NCBI RefSeq assembly: GCF_014201805.1
Contig: NZ_JACHFK010000003.1
Coordinates: 1 to 64,000 of the forward strand
Length of the DNA stretch: 64,000 bases
Direction of reading: 5' to 3'
DNA from: Deinococcus metalli
GTDB lineage: Bacteria > Deinococcota > Deinococci > Deinococcales > Deinococcaceae
Each line of letters starts with the position of its first letter. The first letter of the stretch is position 1. The notes under the pieces are model-generated. The model worked only from the letters and a program-made list of their open reading frames with translations. It was not told the origin of the DNA and ran no database searches. Below are positions 11,183-25,661 of this stretch, piece after piece. Position numbers and translations under genes: made by a program.

Positions 11183-12487
11183 TCAGTTCACGCGGTCCAG
11201 GATCAGCGCCTCGGGGGCGGGCGCGTCCGGGCCCACGCTCAGGCCCTCGGCCAGCAGGGCCAGCGCGGCGTCCAGGCCGCGGCCGCCCCGGTGATACACG
11301 CGCATCACGGCCTCGCCCACCGTGACGGCCTCACCGGGCTTCTTCAGCAGTTCCACGCCCACACCGTGGTCGATAGCCTCGCCCTTGCGTTCTCGGCCAC
11401 CGCCCAGGGCCAGGACCGCCCGGCCCACCGACAGGGCGTCGATGCGCTGCACGTACCCGGCCGCAGGCGCGGGCACGTCCGCCCGGCCGGGCGCCACGTC
11501 GAACCGCGACGGATCGTCCACGTAGGTGGGGTCGCCGCCCTGCGCGGCCACGAACGCCCGGAACTTCGCCAGGGCCGAGCCGCCCCGCAGGGTCGCCCGC
11601 GCCCGCGTTTCCGCCTGCGCGCTGTCCTCGCCCTGCGCTGCCAGGGCCTCCACCGCCAGGGCCACGCACAGTTCGGTCAGGTCGTGGGGGCCGTGTCCAC
11701 GCAGCGTGTCCAGGGCCTCGATCACCTCCACGCTGTTGCCGGCCATGTGGCCCAGCGGGGTGTCCATGTCAGTCAGCACGGCCCGCACCTGCCGCCCGGC
11801 GCGGGTGCCGATGTCCACCATCGCCCGCGCCAGGCCCCGGCCGTCCTCCAGCGTCCGCATGAATGCGCCCGCGCCCACCTTGACGTCCAGCACCACGGTG
11901 TGCGCGCCCGACGCGAGCTTCTTGCTCATGATGGAGCTGGCGATCAGCGGCAGGCAGTCCACGGTGGCCGTCACGTCCCGCAGGGCATACAGCTTGCCGT
12001 CCGCCGGCGCGAGGTCCTTGCTCTGCCCGACCAGGCTCAGGCCGATGCCCCGCGCCTGCGAGGTGAAGCGCTCCTCGCTCAGCTCGCTGGTCCACCCGGG
12101 AATGCTCTCCAGTTTGTCGATGGTGCCGCCGGTGTGCGCCAGCCCCCGCCCGCTCATCTTGGCGACCGTGAGCCCCAGCGCCGCCAGCATGGGCGTGAGG
12201 ATCAGGCTGGTCTTGTCGCCCACCCCGCCGGTCGAGTGCTTGTCCACCGTGCGCGGCAGCTCTCCCAGGTCCATCAGGTCGCCGGACTCGGCCATCACCA
12301 TCGTCAGGTCCGCCGTCTCCTGCGGCGTCATGCCGCGCAGGTACACGGCCATCAGCCACGCGCTGACCTGGTAGTCCGGCACGTCGCCGCGCGTGTAGCC
12401 CAGGATCAGCGCCTCCAGCTCGGCGCGTGGGTGCGCCTCGCCGTCACGCTTCTTGCGGATCAGGTCGGGAATGCTCGCAGGAGTCAT
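11183..12487 (-). CDS. Pyrimidine-nucleoside (thymidine) phosphorylase
   Basis: The 434-residue enzyme carries the family signature near residues 107-125 ([16 protein letters not shown]), the phosphate loop [10 protein letters not shown] near 83-92 and a C-terminal lipoyl-like alpha/beta domain. It splits thymidine, uridine or deoxyuridine with phosphate to the base and (deoxy)ribose-1-phosphate. Together with the phosphopentomutase encoded at 42111 it feeds pentose from nucleosides into central metabolism. In length and motifs it resembles Gram-positive Pdp as well as DeoA, so substrate range is open. The ATG at 12487 is five bases after TACACT, consistent with leaderless translation. Confidence 0.93.
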   Translation of the reverse strand: MTPASIPDLIRKKRDGEAHPRAELEALILGYTRGDVPDYQVSAWLMAVYLRGMTPQETADLTMVMAESGDLMDLGELPRTVDKHSTGGVGDKTSLILTPMLAALGLTVAKMSGRGLAHTGGTIDKLESIPGWTSELSEERFTSQARGIGLSLVGQSKDLAPADGKLYALRDVTATVDCLPLIASSIMSKKLASGAHTVVLDVKVGAGAFMRTLEDGRGLARAMVDIGTRAGRQVRAVLTDMDTPLGHMAGNSVEVIEALDTLRGHGPHDLTELCVALAVEALAAQGEDSAQAETRARATLRGGSALAKFRAFVAAQGGDPTYVDDPSRFDVAPGRADVPAPAAGYVQRIDALSVGRAVLALGGGRERKGEAIDHGVGVELLKKPGEAVTVGEAVMRVYHRGGRGLDAALALLAEGLSVGPDAPAPEALILDRVN

Positions 12488-12536
12488 GGCGCAGTGTAAG
12501 CGGGCGGCCGGCGGTCACGACACCCGGGCCACTGCG

Positions 12537-13094
12537 TCACGCCCCGTCCGGCACCCAGCCGGTCAGCCGGGCGAGCTGCGCGGCCAGCGCGTCCAGGGTG
12601 CGCCCGTCGGTCGGAACGCGGTGCACCCACGCGGGCGCCTCCTGCTCCAGCAGGGCGCGGCGCGGCCGGTTGCGCTCCAGATGTGCGGCCAGCGACGCGG
12701 CGGACTCGCGCTGCCGCAGGCGCTCCAGCATCGTGTCGTCACTCACGTCGAGCAGCACGGCGGTCACGTGCGGCGAGTCGCCCATCGCCGCCGCGAGCCT
12801 GTCCGTCTCCAGCACGCTCATCACGTTCGTGTAGATCACGCGCCGGTAGCCCAGCGCGCGGTAATTGGTCCACAGCGCCCGCAGGTTGGTCGCGGCCAGC
12901 CCATGCTCCCACGGGGGCGGCCACGCCAGATCCAGCGTGTCGCCCTCAATGACGGCGTGTTTGACCTGCCGGGCCGAGAGCAGCTCGTGCAGCGCCGACG
13001 CGACGCTGGTCTTGCCGCTGCCCGCCCGGCCGCCGAGGAACAGCACCTCGCTGCGGGGCTCAGTCACCCGTGGCGTCACCGGCCGCGGCCTCAC
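12537..13094 (-). CDS. P-loop kinase-like ATP-binding protein
   Basis: The product (up to 185 residues) has a Walker A motif GGRAGSGKTSV near residues 21-31, then a conserved acid pair in EGDTLDLAW and the lid-like RLRQRESAASLAAHLERN. This layout is that of small nucleotide or metabolite kinases (adenylylsulfate kinase / zeta-toxin superfamily); the substrate is unknown. Three GTG starts are possible (13094, 13079, 13067); the shortest still keeps the whole P-loop domain and overlaps the preceding stop by eight bases. The gene follows the Fe-S protein gene directly, so they share a transcript. No toxin-antitoxin partner is visible. Confidence 0.72.
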   Translation of the reverse strand: MRPRPVTPRVTEPRSEVLFLGGRAGSGKTSVASALHELLSARQVKHAVIEGDTLDLAWPPPWEHGLAATNLRALWTNYRALGYRRVIYTNVMSVLETDRLAAAMGDSPHVTAVLLDVSDDTMLERLRQRESAASLAAHLERNRPRRALLEQEAPAWVHRVPTDGRTLDALAAQLARLTGWVPDGA

Positions 13095-13539
13095 CGCTCG
13101 TCCAGCCCCCCTTCTTGTGCGTGCCGTCGCAGTAGGGCTTGTTTCCGCTGTGGCCGCAGCGGCACAGCGCGGCGCGCACGTCCTTCTTCTCGCCGGCCGG
13201 CGTGTGGATCACGAGGTTCCCGGCGATCATCAGCGGGCCGTCGGGGCTGGGGGTGATGGTGGTGGGATCCTGCGGCACTTCGGCCTCCTGGGTGTCCAGC
13301 ACGTAATGCAGCGCGCCCGTGGGGCACGTCCGGACGATGGCCGCGATCGCCTGCGCGCCGGCGTTCGCGGGCTGGATCCACGGGCGCCGGGCGGGATCGA
13401 AGACGTCCGGCAGGCCGCGCACGCAGTTGGCGACGTGCAGGCAGCGCCGGGCGTCGTAGTACACGGTGATGCCCTCGCCGGTGTAGGCCCGGCCCTGCGC
13501 CAGATCGTCGTTGCCGGGCCGGGAAGCGGGATGGGTCAT
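13060..13539 (-). CDS. (4Fe-4S)-binding and CDGSH iron-sulfur domain protein
   Basis: Two cluster-binding modules make up this 159-residue protein. The first (about 20-95) resembles the divergent ferredoxin-like YjdI type, with Cys residues in CLHVANC and CPTGAL. The second (about 105-150) is a CDGSH finger: CRCGHSGNKPYCDGTH provides three Cys and one His for a 2Fe-2S cluster. Such fusions are thought to act in electron transfer or cluster handling. The ATG at 13539 lies five bases behind TACACT. It overlaps the next gene, a P-loop protein, at the stop codon. Confidence 0.88.
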   Translation of the reverse strand: MTHPASRPGNDDLAQGRAYTGEGITVYYDARRCLHVANCVRGLPDVFDPARRPWIQPANAGAQAIAAIVRTCPTGALHYVLDTQEAEVPQDPTTITPSPDGPLMIAGNLVIHTPAGEKKDVRAALCRCGHSGNKPYCDGTHKKGGWTSGEAAAGDATGD

Positions 13540-13592
13540 ACGGCAGTGTACGGCCGCCGCGTCGGGGGACCGCGGCGGCCGACGGCGCCGGC

Positions 13593-14236
13593 CTACCGGT
13601 ATCTGCTGAGGTTGACCGGCATGCGGAAGGTCTTGCCGGTCGCGTCCGTGAAGCTCAGGGTGCCGCTCGCGGCCTCCAGTCCGGCGGGAATCACGTAGCG
13701 GGTGGTGACGGTGCCGATGTACCGCAGGCCGATCTCGCCGACCGTGCGCGGGTACTGCGACAGCGAGGTGTCCGACAGGTCGCGGCTGGCGGGACGCAGG
13801 GTGCGGCCACCCAGCGTGAACGTCAGGGCGCTGATGCCCTTCAGGAAATCCTGGTCGTCCGGCGACGAGCCGTGCGCGAACACAATGAATGCCACCTGGT
13901 GGTCCGGCAACTGCGCCTGCTCGCGTGCCTGCGCGGGCGTGATGGGATCGTCTCCGATCTTGTGCACGAACACCTGGTAGCGTGTGCGCTCGAAGGGCGT
14001 GGCAATGGTCACGGCGTCCACGTCGCCGTTGGCGGCCACTAGCCGCAGGTTGTCCTCGACGGCGTACAGGGTGTATGGCCGCACCGGGTAGCCGGAGTCC
14101 GCGCTCTGTGCCAGGCGCTGCGCCTGCGCGGCCGCCTCCTGGAGCTGCGCGCTGCTCAGGCTGGGCACGTAGGCCAGGGCGGGCGCGCCGCTCAGCACGG
14201 CCAGCAGGGCACTCAGGCGTCTGAGGCGCACCGGCG

Positions 14237-14240
<4 letters not shown>
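13593..14240 (-). CDS. Exported protein of unknown function
   Basis: The 215-residue product begins MTPVRLRRLSALLAVLSGAPALA, a probable signal peptide. The mature part has no motif that I recognise; a beta-rich C-terminal half includes an ISALTFTLGGRTLRP segment and a TLSFTDATGKTF segment. Its ATG overlaps the stop of the quinoprotein dehydrogenase gene (ATGA), so the two are translationally coupled and the product probably works with that enzyme in the periplasm or at the surface. A quinoprotein partner role is inference from position only. Confidence 0.65.
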
Positions 14241-16264
<2,024 letters not shown>

Positions 16265-16372
16265 GCTCTTCCTCCTCGTGCATGGGTGACGAGTCGTGGA
16301 ACGCGCGCTGGGCGGCGTCCTGAAGGATGTGACGTCCCTGAGATACCACCGCGCTCTGTCGGATTCATCAAA

Positions 16373-17350
16373 TTAAAGCGACCATGAATACGATTCGGCC
16401 GCTTGTCCCGACTGGATGGCCACGCAGCGGTTCTGGAGGTCCGCGAACTCCTGGAGCAGCGCCGGCGGGCCGTCCACCCGCACGCTGCACTCCAGGCCCA
16501 GCAGGAAGGCGGCGAACGAGCGCAGGTTGTCGCGCCGCGTGCGCAGCCGCGTGCCGCCCGCCTCCGGGGTCAGGTCGGTGTGCCACCCGGACACCGCGCC
16601 GCGCAGGGCCTCCGGCGGGGCCTCCAGCCACACGCTCACTTCGTGCGCGGCCGGCTCGGGCATCGCCTCGCGCAGGTACGCGACCGCGTCGAAGTCCGGC
16701 GGGGGCGTGAAGGTCTCGTCCAGCACCGCCACGTCCTGCATGCGGTCGAGCCGGAACGAGCGCAGCGCCGCGCGCAGGTGGCACCACCCGACCGCGTACC
16801 AGCGGCCGTCCACGTGCACCACGCGGTAGATGTCCGCGCGGCGGGTGGTGGCCCGCTCGGACCTGGCGGTGTACGTGAACTCCACGGCGCACGCGCCGCG
16901 CACCGCGCGCAGCAGATCCGCCAGCAGCGCCGCGTCGGTGCCTACCACCCACGGCGAGGCGTCCAGCTGCACGCTGAGTTCCAGCGCCTGCACGTCGGCG
17001 CGCAGCGCGTGCGGCAGGGTGCGCGCCAGCTTCGCCCCGGCCCCCTGCGCGGCGGGCGCCAGGGCGTGCAGGCCCAGGTGCGTCAGGGCGCGCAGGCCCA
17101 GCGCCAGGGCCAGCGCCTCCTCGCCCGTGAACATCAGGGGCGGCAGCTGGAAGCCGGGTCTCAGGCGGTACGCGCCGCCCACGCCCCGGCGGCCCTCGAC
17201 CGGAATACCCAGGTCCTGCAGCCGCGCCACGTAGCGCTGCACGGTGCGCGGGCTGACCTCCAGGCGCCGCGCGAGTTCCGCGCCCGAGACCTCCTCGCGC
17301 GCCTGGAGCAGTTCCAGCACGGTCAGCACCCGCATGGAGGGGTCGTACAT
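16373..17350 (-). CDS. YafY-type transcriptional regulator with WYL domain
   Basis: The 325-residue product has an N-terminal HTH (about 8-60: ELLQAREEVSGAELARRLEVSPRTVQRYV) and a WYL domain near 150-215 (RWYAVGWCHLR), followed by the WCX C-terminal extension. WYL domains sense nucleic-acid or other ligands and turn regulators on or off. The gene is divergent from the DinB cluster, so it is the natural candidate to control it. The ATG at 17350 lies six bases after TACACT (17357-17362), the leaderless pattern. Confidence 0.88.
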   Translation of the reverse strand: MYDPSMRVLTVLELLQAREEVSGAELARRLEVSPRTVQRYVARLQDLGIPVEGRRGVGGAYRLRPGFQLPPLMFTGEEALALALGLRALTHLGLHALAPAAQGAGAKLARTLPHALRADVQALELSVQLDASPWVVGTDAALLADLLRAVRGACAVEFTYTARSERATTRRADIYRVVHVDGRWYAVGWCHLRAALRSFRLDRMQDVAVLDETFTPPPDFDAVAYLREAMPEPAAHEVSVWLEAPPEALRGAVSGWHTDLTPEAGGTRLRTRRDNLRSFAAFLLGLECSVRVDGPPALLQEFADLQNRCVAIQSGQAAESYSWSL

Positions 17351-17452
17351 GCACCGAGTGTAGGCCGAATTGACGACATGTCCTGACGGGAATGCCGATT
17401 ACGCTATGGGCAGATTCGAACCGGATCTGTTCATCCCACAGGAGGCACCCGC
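17351..17452. promoter_or_regulatory. Divergent promoter region, WYL regulator / DinB cluster
   Basis: For the regulator, TACACT (17357-17362 on the minus strand) sits six bases before its ATG. For the DinB cluster a possible pair is CTGACG with TATGGG, about 16 bases apart, and AGGAGG is placed before ATG 17453. Between them lies the perfect palindrome GACATGTC (17375-17382), a candidate operator centre. The DinB-side boxes are weak matches. Confidence 0.45.
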
Positions 17453-17932
17453 ATGACGACCACGACCACTCCGTCCATCCTGACCCTCGACGCCCTGCTC
17501 ACGCACTGGCAGGGCCACCGTGGCCTGACCCGCCGCGTGATCGAGGCCTTTCCCGAGGGTCAGCTGTTCACCTTCAGCGTGGGCGGCATGCGGCCCTTCG
17601 GGGAACTCGCGTGGGAGGTGTACGGCGTCACCGGCTACAACCTCCAGGGCCTGACCACCGACGACTGGAGCTGGAACCCGCCCGAGGCCGCGCCGCCCCA
17701 CGACCGCGCCGCGCTGCTGGCCGCGTGGGACGCCCAGACCCCGCAGCTGGACGCCGCCGTGCCGGGCATTGACCCCGCGTGGTTCGTCGTGCCGCAGACG
17801 ATGGCGTGGGGCACCATGGCGCCGCTGCACAGCGTCCTGTACGGCATCGACAACGAGATCCACCACCGCGCACAGGGCTACGTGTACCTGCGCGCCCTGG
17901 GCATCACGCCGCCCGCGTTCTACGAGCGCTGA
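17453..17932 (+). CDS. DinB family protein 1
   Basis: The 159-residue product is a DinB/YfiT-like four-helix bundle. The conserved segments are TLDALLTHWQGHRGLTRRVIEAFPE at the start, GGMRPFGELAWEVYG, and IDNEIHHRAQGYVYLRALG near the end, where the paired histidines would bind a metal ion. Many family members are thiol-dependent transferases or have no known reaction. AGGAGG lies seven bases before the ATG. It begins a run of six genes with tiny gaps or overlaps. The second gene of the run is a close paralogue. Confidence 0.85.
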   Translation: MTTTTTPSILTLDALLTHWQGHRGLTRRVIEAFPEGQLFTFSVGGMRPFGELAWEVYGVTGYNLQGLTTDDWSWNPPEAAPPHDRAALLAAWDAQTPQLDAAVPGIDPAWFVVPQTMAWGTMAPLHSVLYGIDNEIHHRAQGYVYLRALGITPPAFYER

Positions 17933-17937
17933 GCGCC

Positions 17938-18411
17938 GTGTGTGCCCTGCGCGTGCCCGCCAGCGTGCTCGTTCCCCACTGGCTCGGTCACCGCCACGTG
18001 ACCCGGCGCGTGATCGCCGCGTTCCCGGAGGATCAGCTGTTCACGTACCGCCCCACCGAGACCCTGCGCCCGTTCGGTGAGATGGCGTGGGAGCTGCACG
18101 GTCAGACCGCGTACACCCTGCGCGGCCTGCTGCACGGCGAGTGGAGCCGGCCCACGTGGCCCCCGCTGCCGGGCACCGACCGCGCGGCGCTGCTGAGCGC
18201 GTGGGACGAACAGACCCGCGTGATCGAGACCGGCGTGCCCGGCGTGCCGGAGGAGCGCTACGGCGAGACCGTGACGATCCCGTGGGGGGAGATGCTGACC
18301 TTCACCGCCGTGATCGGCGCGATTGATAACGAGATCCACCACCGGGGGCAGGGCATGGTCTATCTGCGCGAGATGGGCACGGCGCCCCCGGCCTTCTGGG
18401 AGCGCGCGTGA
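17938..18411 (+). CDS. DinB family protein 2
   Basis: This paralogue of the preceding protein shares HVTRRVIAAFPEDQLFTYRP, RPFGEMAWELHG and IDNEIHHRGQGMVYLREMG with it, including the metal-site histidines. The GTG at 17938 gives 157 residues, close to the neighbour's 159; the frame is open upstream but inside the previous gene. A second GTG at 17953 is possible. The gap to the preceding stop is only five bases, so it is cotranscribed. Confidence 0.8.
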   Translation: MCALRVPASVLVPHWLGHRHVTRRVIAAFPEDQLFTYRPTETLRPFGEMAWELHGQTAYTLRGLLHGEWSRPTWPPLPGTDRAALLSAWDEQTRVIETGVPGVPEERYGETVTIPWGEMLTFTAVIGAIDNEIHHRGQGMVYLREMGTAPPAFWERA

Positions 18412-18821
18412 GCGCCCTCACCGGCTACCACGACACCCTGATCGCCACCGCGCCGGACAGCGCGGCGACGGGCGGCGTGGTGCCGGCGCGGGGCGTGGCG
18501 GCGTACCAGTACGCTCTGCTCTGCGCGCGGCCCTTCTCGCTGACGCAGGCGGACGTGCTGTTCCTCACCGCGCACCGGGACACGCCGGGCGACCCGGCCG
18601 ACGTGCGCGCCGTCCGCTGGGACGCCTTCTTCGCCCAGCCCCGCGCGTGCCTGCGCGCGTCGCCGCTGCCCAAGACGCACGGCTGGGGCCTGCACTTCGA
18701 CGCGCGGGGCCGGGTCGCGCTCGTGGACAGCGCCGCGCCGGAGTACCGTCGGCTCATGGACGATCCCCACACCCGCGTCGTGCCCGCCCTGCGTTCCGCC
18801 CGCCCCCGGAGCGAACCGTGA
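18408..18821 (+). CDS. DUF6157 family protein
   Basis: The 137-residue product carries the family's central block: a Cys-Leu-Arg-Ala-Ser-Pro-Leu run followed by HGWGLHFDARGRVAL. The N-terminus (GYHDTLIATAPDSAATGGVVP) also fits. No reaction is known. The GTG start overlaps the preceding TGA, so translation is coupled to the second DinB gene. Fusion or association with DinB proteins would suggest a small-molecule detoxification context, but this is inference. Confidence 0.72.
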   Translation: MSALTGYHDTLIATAPDSAATGGVVPARGVAAYQYALLCARPFSLTQADVLFLTAHRDTPGDPADVRAVRWDAFFAQPRACLRASPLPKTHGWGLHFDARGRVALVDSAAPEYRRLMDDPHTRVVPALRSARPRSEP

Positions 18822-19216
18822 GCGCCCACGGCACCTTCTCCATCCGCATGACCCCGCACGCGCCGCAGGAGGCGTCCAGCCCGGACATCGGCCGGCTGCA
18901 CTTCGACAAGGACTGGGCCGGCGACCTGGAGGGCCGCAGCCAGGGTGAGATGCTGTCCTTCGGGAACCCTGCTGGCGGCACCGCGTCGTACGTGGTGCTG
19001 GAGGTCTTCACCGGCTCGCTGCACGGCCGGGCCGGCGCCTTCGCGTTCCGGCAGGTGGGCGACATGCACGCCGGGGAGGTCACCCTGACCTACGAGGTCG
19101 TGCCGCACTCCGGCAGCGGTGACCTGCGCGGTCTGGGCGGCACCCTGACCCTGACCCGCGAGGGCGGCGCGCACGTGTACGTCCTCGACCACACCCTGCC
19201 GGAGGCGACCCCATGA
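18818..19216 (+). CDS. DUF3224 family protein
   Basis: The 132-residue product resembles DUF3224: an N-terminal FSIRMTPHAPQE followed by RLHFDKDWAGDLEGRSQGEML, then MHAGEVTLTYEVVPHSGSGDLRGLGG-like beta strands near the C-terminus. The fold is related to allene-oxide-cyclase-like barrels; function is unknown. The GTG start overlaps the previous gene by four bases, and its own stop overlaps the next ATG. It belongs to the DinB operon. Confidence 0.75.
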   Translation: MSAHGTFSIRMTPHAPQEASSPDIGRLHFDKDWAGDLEGRSQGEMLSFGNPAGGTASYVVLEVFTGSLHGRAGAFAFRQVGDMHAGEVTLTYEVVPHSGSGDLRGLGGTLTLTREGGAHVYVLDHTLPEATP

Positions 19217-19722
19217 CCGACACGACCCTGCTGCTCGAATCCTTCCGCCGCAACGGTCGCGTGAACGCCCACCTGCTGGATGACCTGACCGACGCCGATC
19301 TCGCCCTCTCGGACGGCAGGGGCGGCATGACCGTGGCCCGGCTGCTCTCCCACATGGGCGTGTCCCGTGGCGGGTGGCTGGCCGAGATGTCCCCGGAACA
19401 CGTGGCCTCCACCGTGGCGATCACCGGCACGACACCCATCTGGAACTGGCACGCGGATGACCTCGCCGCGATCCGCGCTCTGCTGGAGGCCGGGGACGAG
19501 GCCGCCATCCAGGCCGTGCAGGCGCATGCGGCCAGCGGCGAACCCTTTGCGGACCCGCACGGCGTGGGCACCTTCCCATCCAACCCCGCGCTGTTCCTGC
19601 TGTACATGATCGTCCACGATGCCAACCACCGCGGCCAGATCGTTGCCCTGCTGCGTCAGGCCGGAGCCTCGAAGGAACGCCTCGACCATCTGGAAGACGG
19701 GTGGAACCTGTGGCGCGCATGA
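19213..19722 (+). CDS. DinB family protein 3
   Basis: The 169-residue product is a DinB-like protein with three candidate metal ligands in LSHMGVSRGGW and MIVHDANHRGQIVALLRQAG. It belongs to a different branch from the two DinB genes at the start of the operon. The first 43 bases are identical to those of the next gene, showing a recent duplication or gene conversion. The start overlaps the previous stop (ATGA). Confidence 0.85.
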   Translation: MTDTTLLLESFRRNGRVNAHLLDDLTDADLALSDGRGGMTVARLLSHMGVSRGGWLAEMSPEHVASTVAITGTTPIWNWHADDLAAIRALLEAGDEAAIQAVQAHAASGEPFADPHGVGTFPSNPALFLLYMIVHDANHRGQIVALLRQAGASKERLDHLEDGWNLWRA

Positions 19723-19753
19723 CCACGCCTGCACCCCATTCAACGGAGATCCC

Positions 19754-20275
19754 ATGACCGACACGACCCTGCTGCTCGAATCCTTCCGCCGCAACGCCCG
19801 CGTGAACGCCGTCCTGCTGGAGGCCCTGCGTCCCGAGGACTACGACCTCAGCGACGGCCGGGGCGGGCAGACCGTCGCGCAGATCCTGCGGCACATGGCC
19901 GGCTTCCGGGTGGGCTGGCTGTGGAACATCTCGCGCGAGCACGCCATGCCGCTGCTCGACCCCACCCAGAAAGACGCCGAGGGCGACCCCATGTGGCGCT
20001 GGCAGGGCAAGGCCCCGAATGAACTCGCGGGCGCGTTCACCGAGGGCGACGCGGCCGCCGTGGTTGCCGTGCAGAGCGCCCTGGACGAGGGACGCACCTT
20101 TCCCGATCCCTGGAACGAGGGCACGTACCAGAGCAGTCCCGCGCACTTCCTGCAACACACCATCGTGCACGACAGCCACCACCGCGGGCAGATCATGACC
20201 CTGCTGCGGGAGGGCGGGCGTAGCGCGGAGGACATGGACGCCCTGGACGGACACTGGGCCATCTGGCGCGAGTGA
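19754..20275 (+). CDS. DinB family protein 4
   Basis: The 173-residue product parallels its left neighbour: [19 protein letters not shown] is nearly identical, and the histidines in [10 protein letters not shown] and [20 protein letters not shown] are conserved. The middle differs strongly, so the two copies have diverged after duplication or only the 5' end has been homogenised. CGGAGAT lies before the ATG. A gap of 31 bases separates it from the previous gene, so it is probably in the same transcript. Confidence 0.85.
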   Translation: MTDTTLLLESFRRNARVNAVLLEALRPEDYDLSDGRGGQTVAQILRHMAGFRVGWLWNISREHAMPLLDPTQKDAEGDPMWRWQGKAPNELAGAFTEGDAAAVVAVQSALDEGRTFPDPWNEGTYQSSPAHFLQHTIVHDSHHRGQIMTLLREGGRSAEDMDALDGHWAIWRE

Positions 20276-20426
20276 GACCGGCTGCGCGGTGCTGAGGCTG
20301 CACGGCGCGCAGCCGGTGCCCTGCCCCGATTTCACCCGGAACTGTCGGAGGCGCGGCGCCTTTCATGCGGCGTCCATGTGCGCGGCGCACGGTGGCCTGG
20401 GCTGTCCGCGGCCCGGGAGGTGCGCC

Positions 20427-20825
20427 ATGTCCCTGAACACGCTGAGAGTCGTCAAGTCCGCCCGCCGTTCCCCCACCCTCGAGGCCCGGTTCCAGCGCTT
20501 CTCCCGCGCCATCGCGGATTTCACCGGCACGTCCGCGTCCTTTGCCGCCGCCGTGCTGGTGCTGGTCGTGTGGGCGCTGACCGGCCCGGTGTTCCACTTC
20601 TCGGACGGGTGGCAGCTGGTCGTCAACACCGGCACCACCATCGTGACGTTCCTGATGGTGTTCCTGATCCAGAACGCGCAGAACGAGGACACCCGCGAGC
20701 TGCACGCCAAGCTGGACGCTGTGCTGGCCGAACTGCGCGTGGAGCGCGGCATGGTGCACGACCCGGAACTCCTGACCCTGAGCCCCGACGAGATCATCGA
20801 GGACGTGCGCGCCGGCGAGGACTGA
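20427..20825 (+). CDS. Low-affinity iron permease family membrane protein
   Basis: The 132-residue product has two membrane helices (about 35-55 and 65-85: [17 protein letters not shown] and [21 protein letters not shown]) and a soluble C-terminal helix with acidic end. The block from [11 protein letters not shown] to [22 protein letters not shown] is typical of the small bacterial relatives of the yeast Fet4-type permease. Iron transport by the short bacterial proteins is not proven. GGGAGGTG precedes the ATG; the longer frame upstream is not conserved in type. Confidence 0.82.
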   Translation: MSLNTLRVVKSARRSPTLEARFQRFSRAIADFTGTSASFAAAVLVLVVWALTGPVFHFSDGWQLVVNTGTTIVTFLMVFLIQNAQNEDTRELHAKLDAVLAELRVERGMVHDPELLTLSPDEIIEDVRAGED

Positions 20826-20854
20826 GCACGGGCGGGGCGCTCTAGCATGGCGGC

Positions 20855-21262
20855 GTGCCCACCCTGACCCTGTCCCTGCTGCCGCAGACGTTCGCGGTCT
20901 GCCGCCTCGCGCCCGACGCGCCGCTGGGTGTGCCCGGCGGCGCCCTTTCCAGCGTCACCCGCACTGCCGACGAACTGTCCGTGGTGTGCGAGGAGCACCT
21001 CGCTCCGGCGGGCGCGCGCGCCGAGGGCGGGTGGGCGGCCCTGAAACTGCACGGGCCGTTCGCGTTCACCCTCACCGGCATCCTGGCCGCCGTACTGAAC
21101 CCGTTAAGGGGCGCGGACGTGGGCATCTTCGCGATCAGCACCTTCGACACCGACTACGTGCTGGTCAAGCGCGAGAAGCTGGACGCGGCCCTGCGTGCCC
21201 TGCGCGCCGCCGGTCACACCATCCTGGGCGACGCCGTGGTGGACGCGGCGGAGCGGGAATGA
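20855..21262 (+). CDS. ACT domain-containing protein
   Basis: The 135-residue protein consists of two ACT-like lobes of the CASTOR/YkfI kind: AVCRLAPDAP and SSVTRTADELSVVCEE in the first, LKLHGPFAFTLTGILAAVLNPL, then DVGIFAISTFDTDYVLVK in the second. Such proteins bind amino acids and act as sensors. The GTG at 20855 lies six bases after TAGCAT, which marks it as a leaderless start. Its stop overlaps the ATG of the phosphatase gene, so the two form an operon. Confidence 0.85.
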   Translation: MPTLTLSLLPQTFAVCRLAPDAPLGVPGGALSSVTRTADELSVVCEEHLAPAGARAEGGWAALKLHGPFAFTLTGILAAVLNPLRGADVGIFAISTFDTDYVLVKREKLDAALRALRAAGHTILGDAVVDAAERE

Positions 21263-21855
21263 AGCTGGTGCTCGCCCGGCACGGCGAGAGTGCCGGGAAC
21301 GTCGCGCAGGTGTTCCGGGGGCCGGACAGCCAGCACGACGGCCTCACGGACGCCGGGCACGCGCAGGCCCGCGCGCTGGGACGGCACCTCGCCACGCTGG
21401 CGCTGCCCGGCCCGCGCGTGTACGCCAGCACGTACCGCCGTGCCCAGGACACCGCGCAGGCCGTCGCGGGCGCGCTCGGCACGGACGTGACGGTGCTGGA
21501 CGGCGTGCACGAGGTCGACTGCGGCGCGTGGGTGGGCCGCGCCTACGCCGACATGCGCACCCACCGCGGCGAGGTGCTCGGCCCGGACGGCTGCCCCGCG
21601 TTTCCCGGCGGCGAGTCGGGACCGGGCGTCGCCGCGCGCTTCCGCGCCGCCCTCACGCCGCTGCTCGCGCCCGGACGCACGCCCATCGTCGTGTCGCACG
21701 GCTTCGCGCTGAGCGCCGCCTTGATCGACCTGCTCGGCGCCGACCCGGCCGCCGCGTGGGCCGACGACCGCTACCACCACGGCAACGCCGCGTACACGCT
21801 GCTGTCGCGTGAGAACGGCGCGTGGCACGTCGAAACCCTCGCGGCGCAGGGCTGA
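21259..21855 (+). CDS. Histidine phosphatase family protein
   Basis: The 198-residue product opens LVLARHGESAGN, the RHG motif with the phospho-accepting His8. The second catalytic region is EVDCGAW, and VVSHGFALSAALID supplies the late histidine. It belongs to the phosphoglycerate-mutase-like superfamily, where members range from sugar-phosphate to alpha-ribazole phosphatases. Without a cobalamin gene nearby the substrate cannot be named. It is coupled to the ACT-domain gene by an ATGA overlap. Confidence 0.88.
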   Translation: MKLVLARHGESAGNVAQVFRGPDSQHDGLTDAGHAQARALGRHLATLALPGPRVYASTYRRAQDTAQAVAGALGTDVTVLDGVHEVDCGAWVGRAYADMRTHRGEVLGPDGCPAFPGGESGPGVAARFRAALTPLLAPGRTPIVVSHGFALSAALIDLLGADPAAAWADDRYHHGNAAYTLLSRENGAWHVETLAAQG

Positions 21856-21895
21856 ACACCCAGAGGGCTGCGCCCGCAGGCACTATCCTGCCCGC

Positions 21896-22594
<699 letters not shown>

Positions 22595-22602
22595 CGGGCA
22601 CC

Positions 22603-23610
<1,008 letters not shown>

Positions 23611-23623
23611 GCGTCGCGGCCGG

Positions 23624-23850
<227 letters not shown>

Positions 23851-23894
23851 GACTCCCTCTCTCCAGGGGAGAGGGCCGGGGTGAGGGGTTCCCT

Positions 23895-25661
<1,767 letters not shown>

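Noticed and set aside
23851..23894. CTCTCTCCAGGGGAGAG as dnaG terminator
   Set aside because: The arms are only seven bases and there is no T run on the minus strand, so it is too weak to call as a terminator.
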